This document shows positions 34,122 through 44,966 of a stretch of DNA of 64,000 bases, one piece after another. Position numbers and translations under genes: made by a program. The DNA comes from Tachypleus tridentatus (taxonomy: Eukaryota; Arthropoda; Merostomata; Xiphosura; Limulidae). The number at the start of each line of letters is the position of its first letter. Within the stretch, counting starts at the first letter, position 1. The notes beneath the pieces were generated by a model. It saw only the letters and a list, made by a program, of their open reading frames with translations, was not told the origin of the DNA and ran no database searches. The stretch lies in contig NC_134833.1 in assembly GCF_004210375.1 (NCBI RefSeq), positions 140,856,127-140,920,126 on the forward strand. Direction: 5' to 3'.

Positions 34122-34219
34122 AAATATAAGAGAAATGGACAACTTTTTCTCTTTATATTGGTGATTATTTATAGCACTGCGTTGTTAATAGGCTCAAAGG
34201 AGTTCCCTATAAAAGGAGG

Positions 34220-34352
34220 CCTTATGATGGGTGTGGGTGTGTTTTTCTTATAGCAAAGCCACATTGGGTTATCTGCTGTGCCCACCGAGAGGAATCGAAC
34301 ATCAGATTTTAGCGTTGTAAATCCGTAGACTTACCGCTGCCCCAGTGGGGCA
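34220..34352 (-). mobile_element. SINE-B, left half of an inverted pair
   Basis: Complete SINE-B whose head end meets the head of another SINE-B in the opposite orientation at 34353. Confidence 0.9.
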
Positions 34353-34450
34353 CCACCTGGCGTAACAGCGGTAAGGCTTTGGATTTACAACGCTAAAATC
34401 AGGTGTTCGATTCCCCTAGTGAACACAGCAGGTAGCCCGATGTGTTCATT
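34353..34450 (+). mobile_element. SINE-B, right half of an inverted pair
   Basis: GTAACAGCGGTAAGGCTTTGGATTTACAACGC, then GTTCGATTCCCC and CAGGTAGCCCGATGTG. It pairs head to head with the previous copy and would form a hairpin of roughly 95 bp. Confidence 0.88.
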
Positions 34451-35339
34451 GCCATGAGGAAACATACACTTCACATACGAGGGTGACACACCTAACTATT
34501 AAGAAAGGAGAACTAAACAGGTATATCATAACTAACAAATTCATTGATATTTCTTCAAATTCATTCACATAATAACGACAAAACAAACAAACAAACAGTA
34601 ATATAAATGTAGGTCTAGGGCTATGTTTCCTGTAAATCACAAGATAAAGGATTATACAGTAGATTAGATGTAAAATTGATGTCATATATTATGTTGAAGT
34701 TTTCTGTAGAATGTAACAGAGAATATTAGATTTACCGTCTTTTGTAGATACGGTGGCTACGTCACAAGTAAAGTTTTTTTTCTTAAAATTCGCACGTATT
34801 TTCGTCGTAGAAGACACCTTCAAACCTTGTGGCCTCAGACACATGATTAAACCCCATCTCTTGCTCTGTTACCTTTTACATGTGTTGCTACTTGAACGTA
34901 TCCTTGCATAGTGAAGCTTAAATTATCATGTTAACGCTTAAAACTATATTAAATGGTAACGTTCAAATGTGTATTTTGTTTTTGCAATACATTTATCTAA
35001 AGAGAAATGAAGTGTGGTTAAAAATGGGGGCGTCGCAGTAACGCAAAAGATATTTAATCTTCGAACGTTTTGGAATTTATATATTCCATGGTGAGGCGCA
35101 ACGGTATGCAACTTACACGTAGAGCATGAATGTATGTAATAACAATAAACATCACAAGTTTTAATACGGATAAAAATATGTAGAAAATATTTAAATAAGT
35201 AAAAGTTACCAAGATTAAAGACGCAAGTTAATAAAATGTACTATTTGAAATGAGTCGAGGTATTTAGGTTGAGGTGTTCATTTAAAGTGCATATACTTTG
35301 ATTAAAAGCTTGTAGTTTAAAGAGCTTGGTGCTAGAACG
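34451..35339. other. No recognised gene
   Basis: AT-rich. At about 35060-35100 the string CTTCGAACGTTTTGGAATTTAT...CCATGGTGAG is a possible weak relative of the foldback core. Confidence 0.45.
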
Positions 35340-35622
35340 TTATCAGACGATAAGGAATGGGCAGGTGGTTAAAGGCGCTTGACTCGTAATATGAGGGTTT
35401 CGGGTTCGAATCCCCCTCCCACCAAACATGCTCGTCCTTTCAGCAGTGGTGACGTTATAAAGTAACTACCAATCCCACTCTTCGTTAGTAAAAGAGTAGC
35501 CCAAGAATTGGCGATGAGTGGCGAGGATTAACTGCCTTCCCTCTACTTTTGCATTGCTTCATTAGGGACGGCTTGTGCAGATAGCTCTCGTGTTGCTTTG
35601 CGCAAAATACAAATCAAGAAAA
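35340..35622 (+). mobile_element. SINE-A, diverged (subtype a), partly overwritten at its tail
   Basis: GGGCAGGTGGTTAAAGGCGC head, CGGGTTCGAATCCCC B box. Its A-rich tail was the target of the next SINE-A. Confidence 0.88.
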
Positions 35623-35632
35623 ACAAGAAATC

Positions 35633-35908
35633 CGGCCCGGCATGGCCAAGCGTGTTAAGGCGTGCGACTCATAATCTGAGGGTTACGGGTTCGCATCCCC
35701 GTCGCACCAAACATGCTCGCCTTTTCAGCCATGGGGGCATTATAATGTGTCGGTCAATCCCACTATTCGTTGGTAAAAGAGTAGCCCAATAGTTAGCGGT
35801 GGGTGGTGATGACTAGCTGCCTTCCCTCTAGTCTTACACTGCTAAATTAGGGACGGCTAGCACAGATAGCCCTCGAGTAGCTTTGTGTGAAATTCAAAAA
35901 ACAAACAA
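35633..35908 (+). mobile_element. SINE-A, subtype b, inserted into the tail of the previous copy
   Basis: ACAAGAAATC at 35623-35632 and 35909-35918. The head has CCAAGCGTGTTAAGGCGTGC and the B box GGGTTCGCATCC. Confidence 0.93.
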
Positions 35909-36339
35909 ACAAGAAATCAGTCGATAAATGGTGTTTATTAATTTCACAGTGTGGGGGAAGCACGTGGGCTCAGAAGTGGTTTATTGATTCTGCTTGAAAC
36001 TCTTATATGTCCAGATGAACATGTTTGTATTTGACGTTTTGTTAATGTACACGTGCAAGAAGAAGGTCTTAAATGTTAAAGAAGTTTTGAAGTTGGAAAG
36101 GCCTAAAAACCAACTGTAGTTTTACTTCTGGATAAAACTGCTTTATAACTCTCTGGCTTTGTTTTTGACAACAAAACTCTGTTTTCATTAAAAAAAACAC
36201 TCAGCAGTTAGGAAAATTTTGAACATTTAAGTGACATTTATTTATACAACAATTTCATGCTGTTTTTGTAAAAATAACGCAGGCTAAAAAATCATCATAT
36301 GTATCATGGTACAAGTAATATTTATTTGTTTCGGATACT

Positions 36340-36590
36340 TAATGGCTGTCTGCTCTATTCAACCCTAATTTTTAACCGAAAAACTATGTAAAAACGTTGG
36401 CCAATAACACACACATTGTCAGCTTCTGGGAAATTCTAATCGAATAGTAGGATTTCACCGTCACTCTTATAACTCACTCACGGCCTCTAAATAAGAGGGG
36501 CGGTTTTGCAGTGAGGGGACGCGAACAGTAGACTTTTGGATTCATACTCCGTCATGCTAACCACTGGGTTACGCCCGGATCATATAAAAT
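36340..36590 (-). mobile_element. Ancient SINE, SINE-A-like organisation
   Basis: The sense head reads GGGCGTAACCCAGTGGTTAG, with a TTCGCGTCCCC B-box-like block. The body has the expected TTATAACTCACTCACGGC and GAATAGTAGGATTTCACCGTCAC blocks. Divergence is high; it may be a separate older family. Confidence 0.6.
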
Positions 36591-37757
36591 TAACCGAATA
36601 ACTCATGATTAATTTATTATTGTGTGACAGTTCACAAGAAAATAACCGGTTTTCAGTTGTCAGATATAGCCCATATTGAGACGCAGATTTTTAGGAAACG
36701 TTTAGTAAGCCTCTAACAAACGTTTGGACTGAAATGTCTATAGCCAGTTTCACATTATTCCAGTCACTGAACCTTTATAAGGAAAGTCTAGATCATACAA
36801 AAAGTTATATATTGTTCACAGCGGTAAAATCCGGTAACGAGACCAGCGTCTCTTATTTGTTGTACGTAGAGGAACTTGTTAATCTAATTAATTTGTCTTT
36901 TCTTGTGTGCCAGTTCTGGGAAGCTTAATAGTCAGTTTAAACTGTTATATGTGCGCATGAAACACAAAAATAATCAAAACTAAAGAGGACACATTCGTCA
37001 CGCAATCCCGACATGGCCAATTTTAACACCAGGAAAATCGAAAACTGCTGCCTTGGATCTGCAAGAAGGTATCTTTGCACCTAATTCCACGTAACTTAGT
37101 TTAGATACACATGAAAATTTCACGAAAACACTAAATTTTGCTTTTCGCGCTTGAGCAACTGATAGAAATTTTAAAATTGTTCATATCTCTATTTGGAACC
37201 TGTAAAAAAAAGTATTTTTGTATCAAATTCAATGTACATTGGTCAAAATCGACTGAATAATTGATTAAGAACTCCAAAATTATGCTTTTCATGTGAGATC
37301 TGACCCTCTAAAGAGACTTAAAATAGTCAAACCCAAATTTCTTTGTATTCCATTGTGTTGGACGCACGAAAATGTATATTTGTCCCAATTTTTACCGTGA
37401 TTGCTGTAACTATGATCGCACAGGAGCCCAGAAAGTACATTTTTGGAGTACTTGACTCCACTAAACCTTTAAAAAGGCTTAACTCAAGAGAATTAGAAAA
37501 ATGTACCTGGGCGTAGTTACCGTATCCAAGTTTTAAGTCAATCTAACGAGAAATGAAGTTGTGGCGATCGAATGAAAAGTATTAGGAACAAACAATACAA
37601 AAAGCAATATGTCTTTCTACGGAGACATAATGACATCAGTCAACATATATTTATAACACACTTACTTATTGTACTTGAAAACAATATTGTACTGTCAGAA
37701 TCTCAAGTTGTTACGTCAACTAGAAAATAATATTAAAATCCTTATATTTTTATAGCT
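36591..37757. other. No recognised feature
   Basis: Unique-looking. The 64-codon open frame at 36734-36928 has no recognisable motif. Confidence 0.45.
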
Positions 37758-37858
37758 CTTAGCAGTGTAAGACTAGAGAGTAGGCAGCTAGTCATCACCA
37801 CCCACCGCCAACTCTTAGGCTACTCTTACTAACGAATAGTGGGATTGACCCTAACAAT
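37758..37858 (-). mobile_element. SINE-A body fragment
   Basis: CTTAGCAGTGTAAGACTAGAG to GAATAGTGGGATTGACC only; both ends are missing. Confidence 0.85.
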
Positions 37859-38257
37859 AATTACTGCTATATTAGTTTAGGAGTAGTCACATAACCGACA
37901 GATGTTATTGATTGGTAAGCAGTTTTAAATGAGGGATAGTTCTGCCCATGTTTGAGGCAATGTGTTGCATGAGATACTGTTTTAGTTTGAAATGCGAGTC
38001 TTGTTCTCTCGTAAATTCATTTGATAGTGGATTTGTTTATGATGTTCCCTGTGTTTGGACTATTAACCCGAGGATTAACGGTTCGCTACCCGTTACTGTA
38101 AAAATGCGCAATGCCTTTTGGGATCATTGATCTGCTCTAAGGGTGGCAGACAAATTTCACTCTTCCATTTGTAAAAAAAAGTAGTCCAGGAAATGATTGC
38201 AGGTATCGCTAGGAAGAATACAGTTTCTATAAATAAGTTGAAAGAGGCACCTAAGCC

Positions 38258-38373
38258 TTGTACCCCGTTGATACAGCGGTAAGCCTATGAAATAACAACG
38301 ATAAAATCAGGGGTTCGATTTCCCCTTGTGAACTCAGCAGATAGCTCGATGTGGTTTTGCTATAAGAAACACA
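38258..38373 (+). mobile_element. SINE-B with 10-bp target duplication
   Basis: CACCTAAGCC flanks it at 38248-38257 and 38374-38383. Body GATACAGCGGTAAGCCTATG...AGGGGTTCGATTTCCCC. Confidence 0.9.
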
Positions 38374-38383
38374 CACCTAAGCC

Positions 38384-38777
38384 CTATCCTAAGTCAAACT
38401 ACCTCATTGTCGGTTCCTGTTATGTGTTTTAATTATTCAACTTTACTACCAGTCTTGCAGGTCTAAATGTCTTAGTGCGTTTCGATGCAACGAGTGCATT
38501 CAGCATAATAGAGCGCCTAGTTTCCATTAGTGGCCTCGGGTATTTCTTTCCGCTGGATGCCACTGTTCCTTTTAATTTTACTGAATGCAAGAAAAGACCA
38601 CTACCAAAGTAAGTGTTTCTTGACACTTTCCGTTTCTATCAGAGTTGTCAAAATGGAGATATTAAATTCAAATCAATTTACTTGATTAGTACAATGAAAT
38701 CATGCGTGTATATAATTCCGAAGTAAAATACATATAAATTGAACAGCAACAAATGTATACCCAAATACGTTCCTTTC
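38384..38777. other. Unassigned open frame on the minus strand
   Basis: A 65-codon frame at 38626-38429 encodes a basic carboxy end (ETRRSIMLNALVASKR). Its composition is somewhat protein-like, but I recognise no family and see no partner exon. It may be a relic of a mobile element. Confidence 0.25.
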
Positions 38778-39038
38778 TTTATGGCCAGGTGGTTAAGGCG
38801 CTCAACTCGTAGTCTGAGGATCGCGGGTTCGAAACCCCCTCACACCAAATATGCTCGCCATTTCAGCCGTAAGGGTGTTTTAATGTGACAATTAATCCCA
38901 CTATTCGTTAATAAAAGAGTAGCCCAATAGTTGGTGGTGGGTGGTGACTTGCTGCCTTCCCTCTAGTCTTACACTGCTAAATCAGGGACGGCTAGCGCAG
39001 ATAGCTCTTGAGTAACTTTGCGCGAAATTCGAAACAAA
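38778..39038 (+). mobile_element. SINE-A, first bases of head missing
   Basis: It starts TATGGCCAGGTGGTTAAGGC and ends GCGCGAAATTCGAAACAAA. TCCTTTC flanks it at 38771-38777 and 39039-39045, a short target duplication. Confidence 0.88.
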
Positions 39039-39045
39039 TCCTTTC

Positions 39046-39875
39046 GATATATATTTTTTTTTTTTATTCATGCTCATATCATAAAATATTTTTTGAAGCA
39101 GTTGATGTAGAAAGTCTTGTTTCATTCCCGAAAGAAATTCCATCACAAAAAGGAACATTTTCGTTCTTAATCAATTATTTTTCTCAAATTGACTGTTCAC
39201 CACATACGAAGACTGTAGTGATATCAATATGAAATTTGAGGGATTGCAGAAAAATTAAAAACTTTTCTGTTGTGCACTCTTACCATCCGTTTTCTGCGAT
39301 AATTATTAGCTTTATTTGTGGACATTAGCAATACCAAGTGTGCAGCACACGTATACCCGACTCAGTTACATTATTAATTACGATATCTACCAGCCTATCC
39401 TCAAACTGAAATTATTTTAGGCAGGATTAGAGCAGGTCTACCAGCCTATCCTGGTCTCGACGATGAAGTTATGAACTTAAAATTTGTACTCTAAAAAACA
39501 ACAACAACAATAACTCAGAACTGTTTAGTGAGCCGATATCCCGCGGCTAAAAATGTTGTTAAACAGAAAACTAAAAGGCCTAAGTTAACATACTTTTTTC
39601 TTTAAATTAAATAGAAAAGATATACAGATATAATTTTTAATAAAAGTGCAAAGAAGCATGCACCACGCCCCTTATTTAACTGAATGAACTTATTTTAATA
39701 CAAATATGAAATAAAATATTTATGACCAAATACAGAATCATTCTAGATGCAGCTTATCTGACGTAGTTCGTATATTTGTGTGATTGTTTCATAAGTACAG
39801 CATTAGCATCTGAGGTTACGAATATCTGATTAGAAGAGATATTTTCTTTTTACAAGCACATATTTAAGACTTGGC
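39046..39875. other. No recognised feature
   Basis: AT-rich. A phrase CTACCAGCCTATCCTC is repeated at about 39388 and 39437, too short to classify. Confidence 0.45.
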
Positions 39876-40070
39876 ATAGCCGAGTGGTGAGGACACTCGT
39901 CTCGACATCTATAGGTCGCGGATTCGACTCTCGTTACAGTACGTGCTCGTCACTTGTAGGTAAATACCCTATAATTACAATTGAACCAGTGGTGTGCATG
40001 TTGTTGTGCATGGCCATAAGCTTGTTATTGTATCTGTATTGGTTCTATAATGTTCGGCACGTTTGTTAGT
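39876..40070 (+). mobile_element. Possible fourth tRNA-headed SINE
   Basis: GGCATAGCCGAGTGGTGAGG, then CGGATTCGACTCTCG, gives A-box- and B-box-like blocks at tRNA spacing. The acceptor arms do not pair, so it is not a functional tRNA. What follows lacks the SINE-A body. Confidence 0.5.
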
Positions 40071-40199
40071 ATAATGCCACAGTTTATTTTAGTATAACTT
40101 TAGGTAAAGTAGACATTGTTGGTTTAAGAAGTTTAATTGGTTACAACTGAATAAAAACGGGGGTCTTCGTTTCGACTCCTATACTGAAGCCTTATTCGG

Positions 40200-40670
40200 A
40201 CAGTTGTACCAAATTAAACATCTCAGAAATATGACATCACATTCTCCTCGCGCGTTCAGGCATTTTGCAAATAAGTCGCTACCAATTTGAATTTCCTGCT
40301 TATAACGAAGCAAGATCCCTTTCGAAGACAGTGGTTTCGTAACTAAGTTTAAAAAGTGAGGAAACTGGAAATTGACGAACGAGTGTCGTCTCATGACGAA
40401 AATGCGAACTGCAAGTTAGCTAACGGAACTAACGCGTTTCATAACGTGAGGCTAACGGAATTGATGCGTTTTGTAACTGGTGTTTAAACATTGTTAGTCA
40501 CTGACTGTTACGATAAATAAACACAACTTCCCACTTCACGCGTGTAAAGTAGGTTACTTAATCGTATGTGTAACCGCATGCACAAACGCGGCGTCGCTTT
40601 GCTGTTAGTTTTTCACAGTTGCTGAGGGTCTCACTAGAGAAGGACGCAAAATGTGAGGGAAAGTCAATGA
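40200..40670 (+). promoter_or_regulatory. CpG-rich candidate promoter and 5' UTR exon of the DUF2236 gene
   Basis: CpG pairs are much more frequent here than in neighbouring sequence. A 32-bp direct repeat (GCTAACGGAACTAACGCG / GCTAACGGAATTGATGCG) lies at about 40419-40482. The stretch ends at GA|GTAAGT (donor GT at 40671-40672). A T-rich acceptor ending TTTATTTCAG at 44781 lies just upstream of the first coding exon of the DUF2236 gene, so a noncoding exon 1 here is a natural partner. This is inference from composition and splice sites only. Confidence 0.4.
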
Positions 40671-40825
40671 GTAAGTATTCTTCAGCTATTATACGTTTTA
40701 CCCATTAAATTCACTTTACCAGTGTTTATGACACAGATCTAAAGGTTACTTAAAACAGCAGTACTGGAAGCAAATAATTACTGGGAGCTCTCAAGGACGA
40801 AATAAAATGTTTTTAAAAGTTTAGT

Positions 40826-41091
40826 TTGGTTTGCATTTTCGCGCAAAGCTACACGAGGGCTATCTGTGCTAGCCTTCCCTAATTTAGCAGTATAAGACTA
40901 GAGGGAAGGCAGCAAATCACCACCCACCGCCAACTCTTGGGCTGTTCTTTTACGAACGAATAGTGGGATTGACCGTCACATTATAACGCACCCACGGCTG
41001 AAAGAGCGAGCATGTTTGGTGTGACGGGGATTCAAACCCGCGACCCTCAGATTACGAGTCGAGTGCCTTAACTACCTGGGCATGCCGGGCC
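40826..41091 (-). mobile_element. SINE-A with 12-bp target duplication
   Basis: TAAAAGTTTAGT at 40814-40825 and 41092-41103 flanks a full-length copy. Confidence 0.93.
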
Positions 41092-41103
41092 TAAAAGTTT
41101 AGT

Positions 41104-41984
41104 AAAACTCGATAAAGACATTTCTTCGATGAATCACTTTACCTCGGTTGGATTGTAAGAACTTACAAGTGAAAGTGAAGAAGATGCAAATAACGATATG
41201 TACTTCACACTATATCTGTCATGTCTAGTGCCGATGAGACCCTTCGCTAAACACCAGAAGTAATCAGACAAGTTGAGATACGAGAGACGGAAACTTTAAG
41301 AGCACCAACCCTTTCTTTATAAACGTTTAATGCCCCAGTCAGAGCCGCATAAACACATAAGGCACATGGGACCATGGCAGGGGGCCACCGTGCTTTCTTT
41401 ACTTTTTATTAATATAATAATAAACTAAATTAAGTTAAAATTTCAAATCATTTAAACCAAATCACTTAGTACGAAATGAGTTATTTTCATCATCATGATG
41501 AAATGTATGATGTATATTCCGTATGAGATCAAATAAAGTTCACAATTTGATCGTGTTTTCATCATCATATTATCATAATTTTCATTGTCATATTAGCGCG
41601 TGCACATCATGAATTTTTCCATATAGCACTGTGCCCACAAACGTTTCTTTTTGTCTTCTGTAGCGACAAAAATGTCGAAAAACTGTTAAATGAATAAACA
41701 GAATATAAAGGGTACGCACGACTATTTGTATTTGGATGATATCTTTAATCATGACAATGTAAAATAAATAAAGGACAACAAAAATTTCTAATGTAATGAA
41801 TTTATACAAGAATATTTTGTTGTTAATAATATTCGATGATTATTTAATAGACCTGAAATCTCGGTATATTATCGATTATATTGTAGTAGATAGCTTGCAT
41901 TATCAATTACCTATAGCGTCAGTCAGTATAATAATAGGATAAACCTCCCTTGCATCAGACAATTTACTCATGGGTTCCTGCGCC
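41104..41984. other. No recognised feature
   Basis: AT-rich sequence. If the candidate first exon is right, this is intron. Confidence 0.45.
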
Positions 41985-42257
41985 AATTGGCCCAGCATGG
42001 CCAGGTGGATAAGGCACTCTACTCGTAATCTGAGGGTCGCGGTTTCGAATCCCCGTCACATCAAACATGCTTGCTCTTTCAGCCCTTGGGGCATTATAAT
42101 GTTGCGGGCAATTCCATTATTCGTCGGTAAAAGAGTAGCTCAAGAGATAGCGGTGGGTGGTGATGACTAGTTGCCTTTCCTTTAGTATTACACTGATAAA
42201 TTAGAGACGGCAAGCGCAGATAACCTTCGTGTAGCTTTGCGCGAAATTCAAACCAAA
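41985..42257 (+). mobile_element. SINE-A, full length
   Basis: GGCCCAGCATGGCCAGGTGG head, CGGTTTCGAATCCCC B box, tail GCGCGAAATTCAAACC. Confidence 0.9.
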
Positions 42258-42617
42258 CCCCTTCTTTTTGTGTTCCTAGGGTACCGGAGGTACGTTAATC
42301 CAACACTGACATCAGTGGCAGTAGTTGAGAGAGAAATAAAATATGATCGTAGAAGTATTACATCTACTTGGAGAACCTTCTTCACCAAGAACTGATGATG
42401 CCCATCAGATAATCAGATCTGTTTTGTTCACAAATGTTCATCAGGCAACTTGGCAAATTTCAAACAGTCCAGTTATTTTGTTATGTTGTCAAGTTCATGA
42501 ATTATGGTTATAATCATTGTACTTGTCATAAAGCCCATTAAATTATATATCAACACTGCATTCTATCTTTAGTTTCTTAAGGATTTTATTGTACTACTTC
42601 ATCATTACTTCAAAGTA

Positions 42618-42875
42618 GTCCCGACATGGCCAGGTGGTTAGGGTGCTCGACTCGCAATCTGAGGGTCTCACCAAACGTGCTCGCCCTTTCACCCGTGGGA
42701 TGTTAGAGTGTGACGGTCTTACCCACTATTCATTGGTAAAATAATATCCTAAGAGTTGGCGGTGAGTGGTGATGAATAGTTGCCTTTCCTCATGCCATTC
42801 ATTGCTAAATTAGGGACAGCTAATGCAAATAGCATTCGTGTAGCTTTGCGTGAAGTTCACAACCAAAGTGAACCA
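42618..42875 (+). mobile_element. SINE-A lacking the B box, with 11-bp target duplication
   Basis: ACTTCAAAGTA flanks it at 42607-42617 and 42876-42886. In the head the sequence jumps from CTGAGGGTC to TCACCAAACG, deleting the whole B-box stem. Confidence 0.92.
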
Positions 42876-43089
42876 ACTTCAAAGTAACAACTCCCTCTTG
42901 AATGATGAAATTTCTAGATATAATCTTGCCACTATTATTATTATTCACTAAAAGAAATTGAACTTTGGAGGTAAGGTTGCAACGGGTGAGAGATAACAAG
43001 TAATATGACCTTGACAAGACGTTAAATAATTACGAAAATGTTTGTATTTATTTGTCGTATTAGAATAGGTGACATATTTTCAGAAGACT

Positions 43090-43205
43090 TCTCCCCGGTG
43101 GGACAGCAGTAAGTCTTCGGATTTGCTAAAATCAGACGTTCGATTCCTCTTGGTGGACACAGCAGATAGCCCACTGTGGCTTTGTTAAGAGAAATAAATA
43201 CACGT
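43090..43205 (+). mobile_element. SINE-B
   Basis: CCCCGGTGGGACAGCAGTAAGTC...GTTCGATTCCTCTTGG, then CAGCAGATAGCCCACTGTGGCTTTG. A small deletion lies in the anticodon arm. Confidence 0.88.
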
Positions 43206-43212
43206 GTACTTA

Positions 43213-43515
43213 GAATATTCTAACCTTTTAAAAGTTTAATTCAGATACTTTTAGAAAAAGCATTAGATATACACTTGTTCTTATTTTCTATCTGACGCAA
43301 CTAAGTCTATTTATTATTAATTATATTTATGAGAGTTAACGAGTAATATACCCATAACAAGCACTGTTCCCTGTACTAGGGTAGTTGATATATTGTCAGA
43401 ATGTTTGCAACTTTTAAAGGTTTAATTTAGAGACACTCAGAAGAAGCATTAGATATACACTTTTTTTCTTATTTTCTATCTGACGCAACTAAGTCTATTT
43501 ATTATTAATTGTAAT
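43213..43515. repeat. Direct duplication of about 115 bp with uneven divergence
   Basis: Copies lie at about 43213-43328 and 43399-43513. Their first 45 bp differ at many positions. The last 65 bp (GCATTAGATATACAC...CTATTTATTATTAATT) are almost identical. Confidence 0.85.
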
Positions 43516-43542
43516 TATTATTGTAGAACGTTCAGAAGCTTT

Positions 43543-43771
43543 GGTTTGGTTTGAATTTCACGTAAAGTTACTTGAGAAATATTTACGCTTATCATCCCTT
43601 ATTTAGTAGTGATATATCAGGTGGAGCTCTTAGACTACTTATTTTTTTACCAGTGAATTGTGGAGTCTACCGTTACATAATAACGGCTGAAAGGGTGAGA
43701 ATGTTTGTTGAAGTGGATTAGAACCCACAGAATAGGAATCAAGCCCAAATCACCACACTATGCCATACCTG
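43543..43771 (-). mobile_element. Old, diverged SINE-A
   Basis: Tail TTTGAATTTCACGTAAAGTTAC and head end CTATGCCATACCTG are recognisable. The body is heavily substituted and shortened. Confidence 0.65.
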
Positions 43772-44069
43772 AATTTGGTAGAAGTTACTGCAAGTTTGTA
43801 ATACATTCCTTCGAGCAGCACAAAAATATTTAGTGTAAAACAAAATTATCTGTAAGAACTTGCCTTCGTTTGAATTTAAAATAAAACAAATATTAACGTG
43901 TCTGTTATAGTGTTTATACTGCACGTTTCAGATGTATGCTACATATTGAAAATGAAGTTTTTGTGACCGAGATCTGAAACTTGTGCACACCCAGAGTTTT
44001 TAATTCCTAGTGACCCGTATTAGTTTCCTACTTTAGTTGTATTGTAAGGACAAAGGGAACAACAATAAA

Positions 44070-44342
44070 TTGTTTGTTTTGGAATTTCGCACACAGCTAC
44101 TCGAGGGCTTTCTGTGCTAGCCGTCCCTAATTTAGCAGTGTAAGACTAGAGGGAAGGCAGCTAGTCATCACCACCCACCGCCAACTCTTGGGCTATTCTT
44201 TTACCAACGAATAGTGGGATTGACCGTCACATTATAATGCCCCCTCGGCTGAAAGGGCGAGCATGTTTGGCGCGACTCGGGCGCGAACCTGCGACCCTCA
44301 GATTCGAATCACGCCTTAACGCACTAGGCCATGCCAGGCCCC
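44070..44342 (-). mobile_element. SINE-A, subtype c, with 12-bp target duplication
   Basis: AACAACAATAAA at 44058-44069 and 44343-44354. The B-box stem reads, in sense, GGTTCGCGCCCG, the subtype c form. Confidence 0.93.
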
Positions 44343-44829
44343 AACAACAATAAAAGAAAAGACGAATATTTATCTCTACTATAGTGAGTTTCTCTTTACC
44401 AATTAAGCAATTTTCTTGCTGGTGTGAACTATGATCCGTGCTTTTCATTGTCAGAAATTAAAATAAATGCACTTTTCCTAACAAGATACAAATTGGTCAT
44501 TACTTTATACCAGCTATTTTTGGTATATGAATGTCATTGAACAGAAAGAAGATAAACAATGCAAAAGGCTTTTTATTTGTTTTTTCTTAATATTGTCTTC
44601 TGATTGCTTAACCCTTAAACAGCGGGAATGTTGTAGGTAGCAGCATCAATTGATTATGGTCATCGTTTAAGGGTTAATGAATGATAACGGCTTTAAAAAA
44701 ATCGGTTCTAATGACTCTTCTATAAATGCTTTCCTATGTTGCCTTTGATTCCAAATGTCTATACATATTTATTTATTTCAGGGATTGGGCGCTGTCTGTT
44801 CGTACACGGTGTAAGACGTATAAAAAAAT

Positions 44830-44966
44830 ATGACTCGTTTTGATGAGCTTCAGAAAGGTTTGGAACTTCCTGGAGACTGTGGGAATACGACGACAAAAGC
44901 GCCCCCTTGGTTAGATCGGGAGAAGTTCTATAGAGCTCGCCGTGTATTTCAGTCACACTTTTTTAG
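44830..44966 (+). CDS. DUF2236 protein, coding exon 1
   Basis: Forty-five codons plus two bases, ending TTTTTTAG|GTAGGA. Leu-Asp-Arg and the run of Arg and Phe residues match the amino-terminal signature of animal DUF2236 proteins, which precedes the first hydrophobic segment. A TTTATTTCAG acceptor at 44772-44781 would give a 48-base leader (44782-44829). Confidence 0.8.

Noticed and set aside
39876..39950. tRNA gene at the possible fourth SINE
   Set aside because: A- and B-box-like blocks are present, but no complementary acceptor ends are found.
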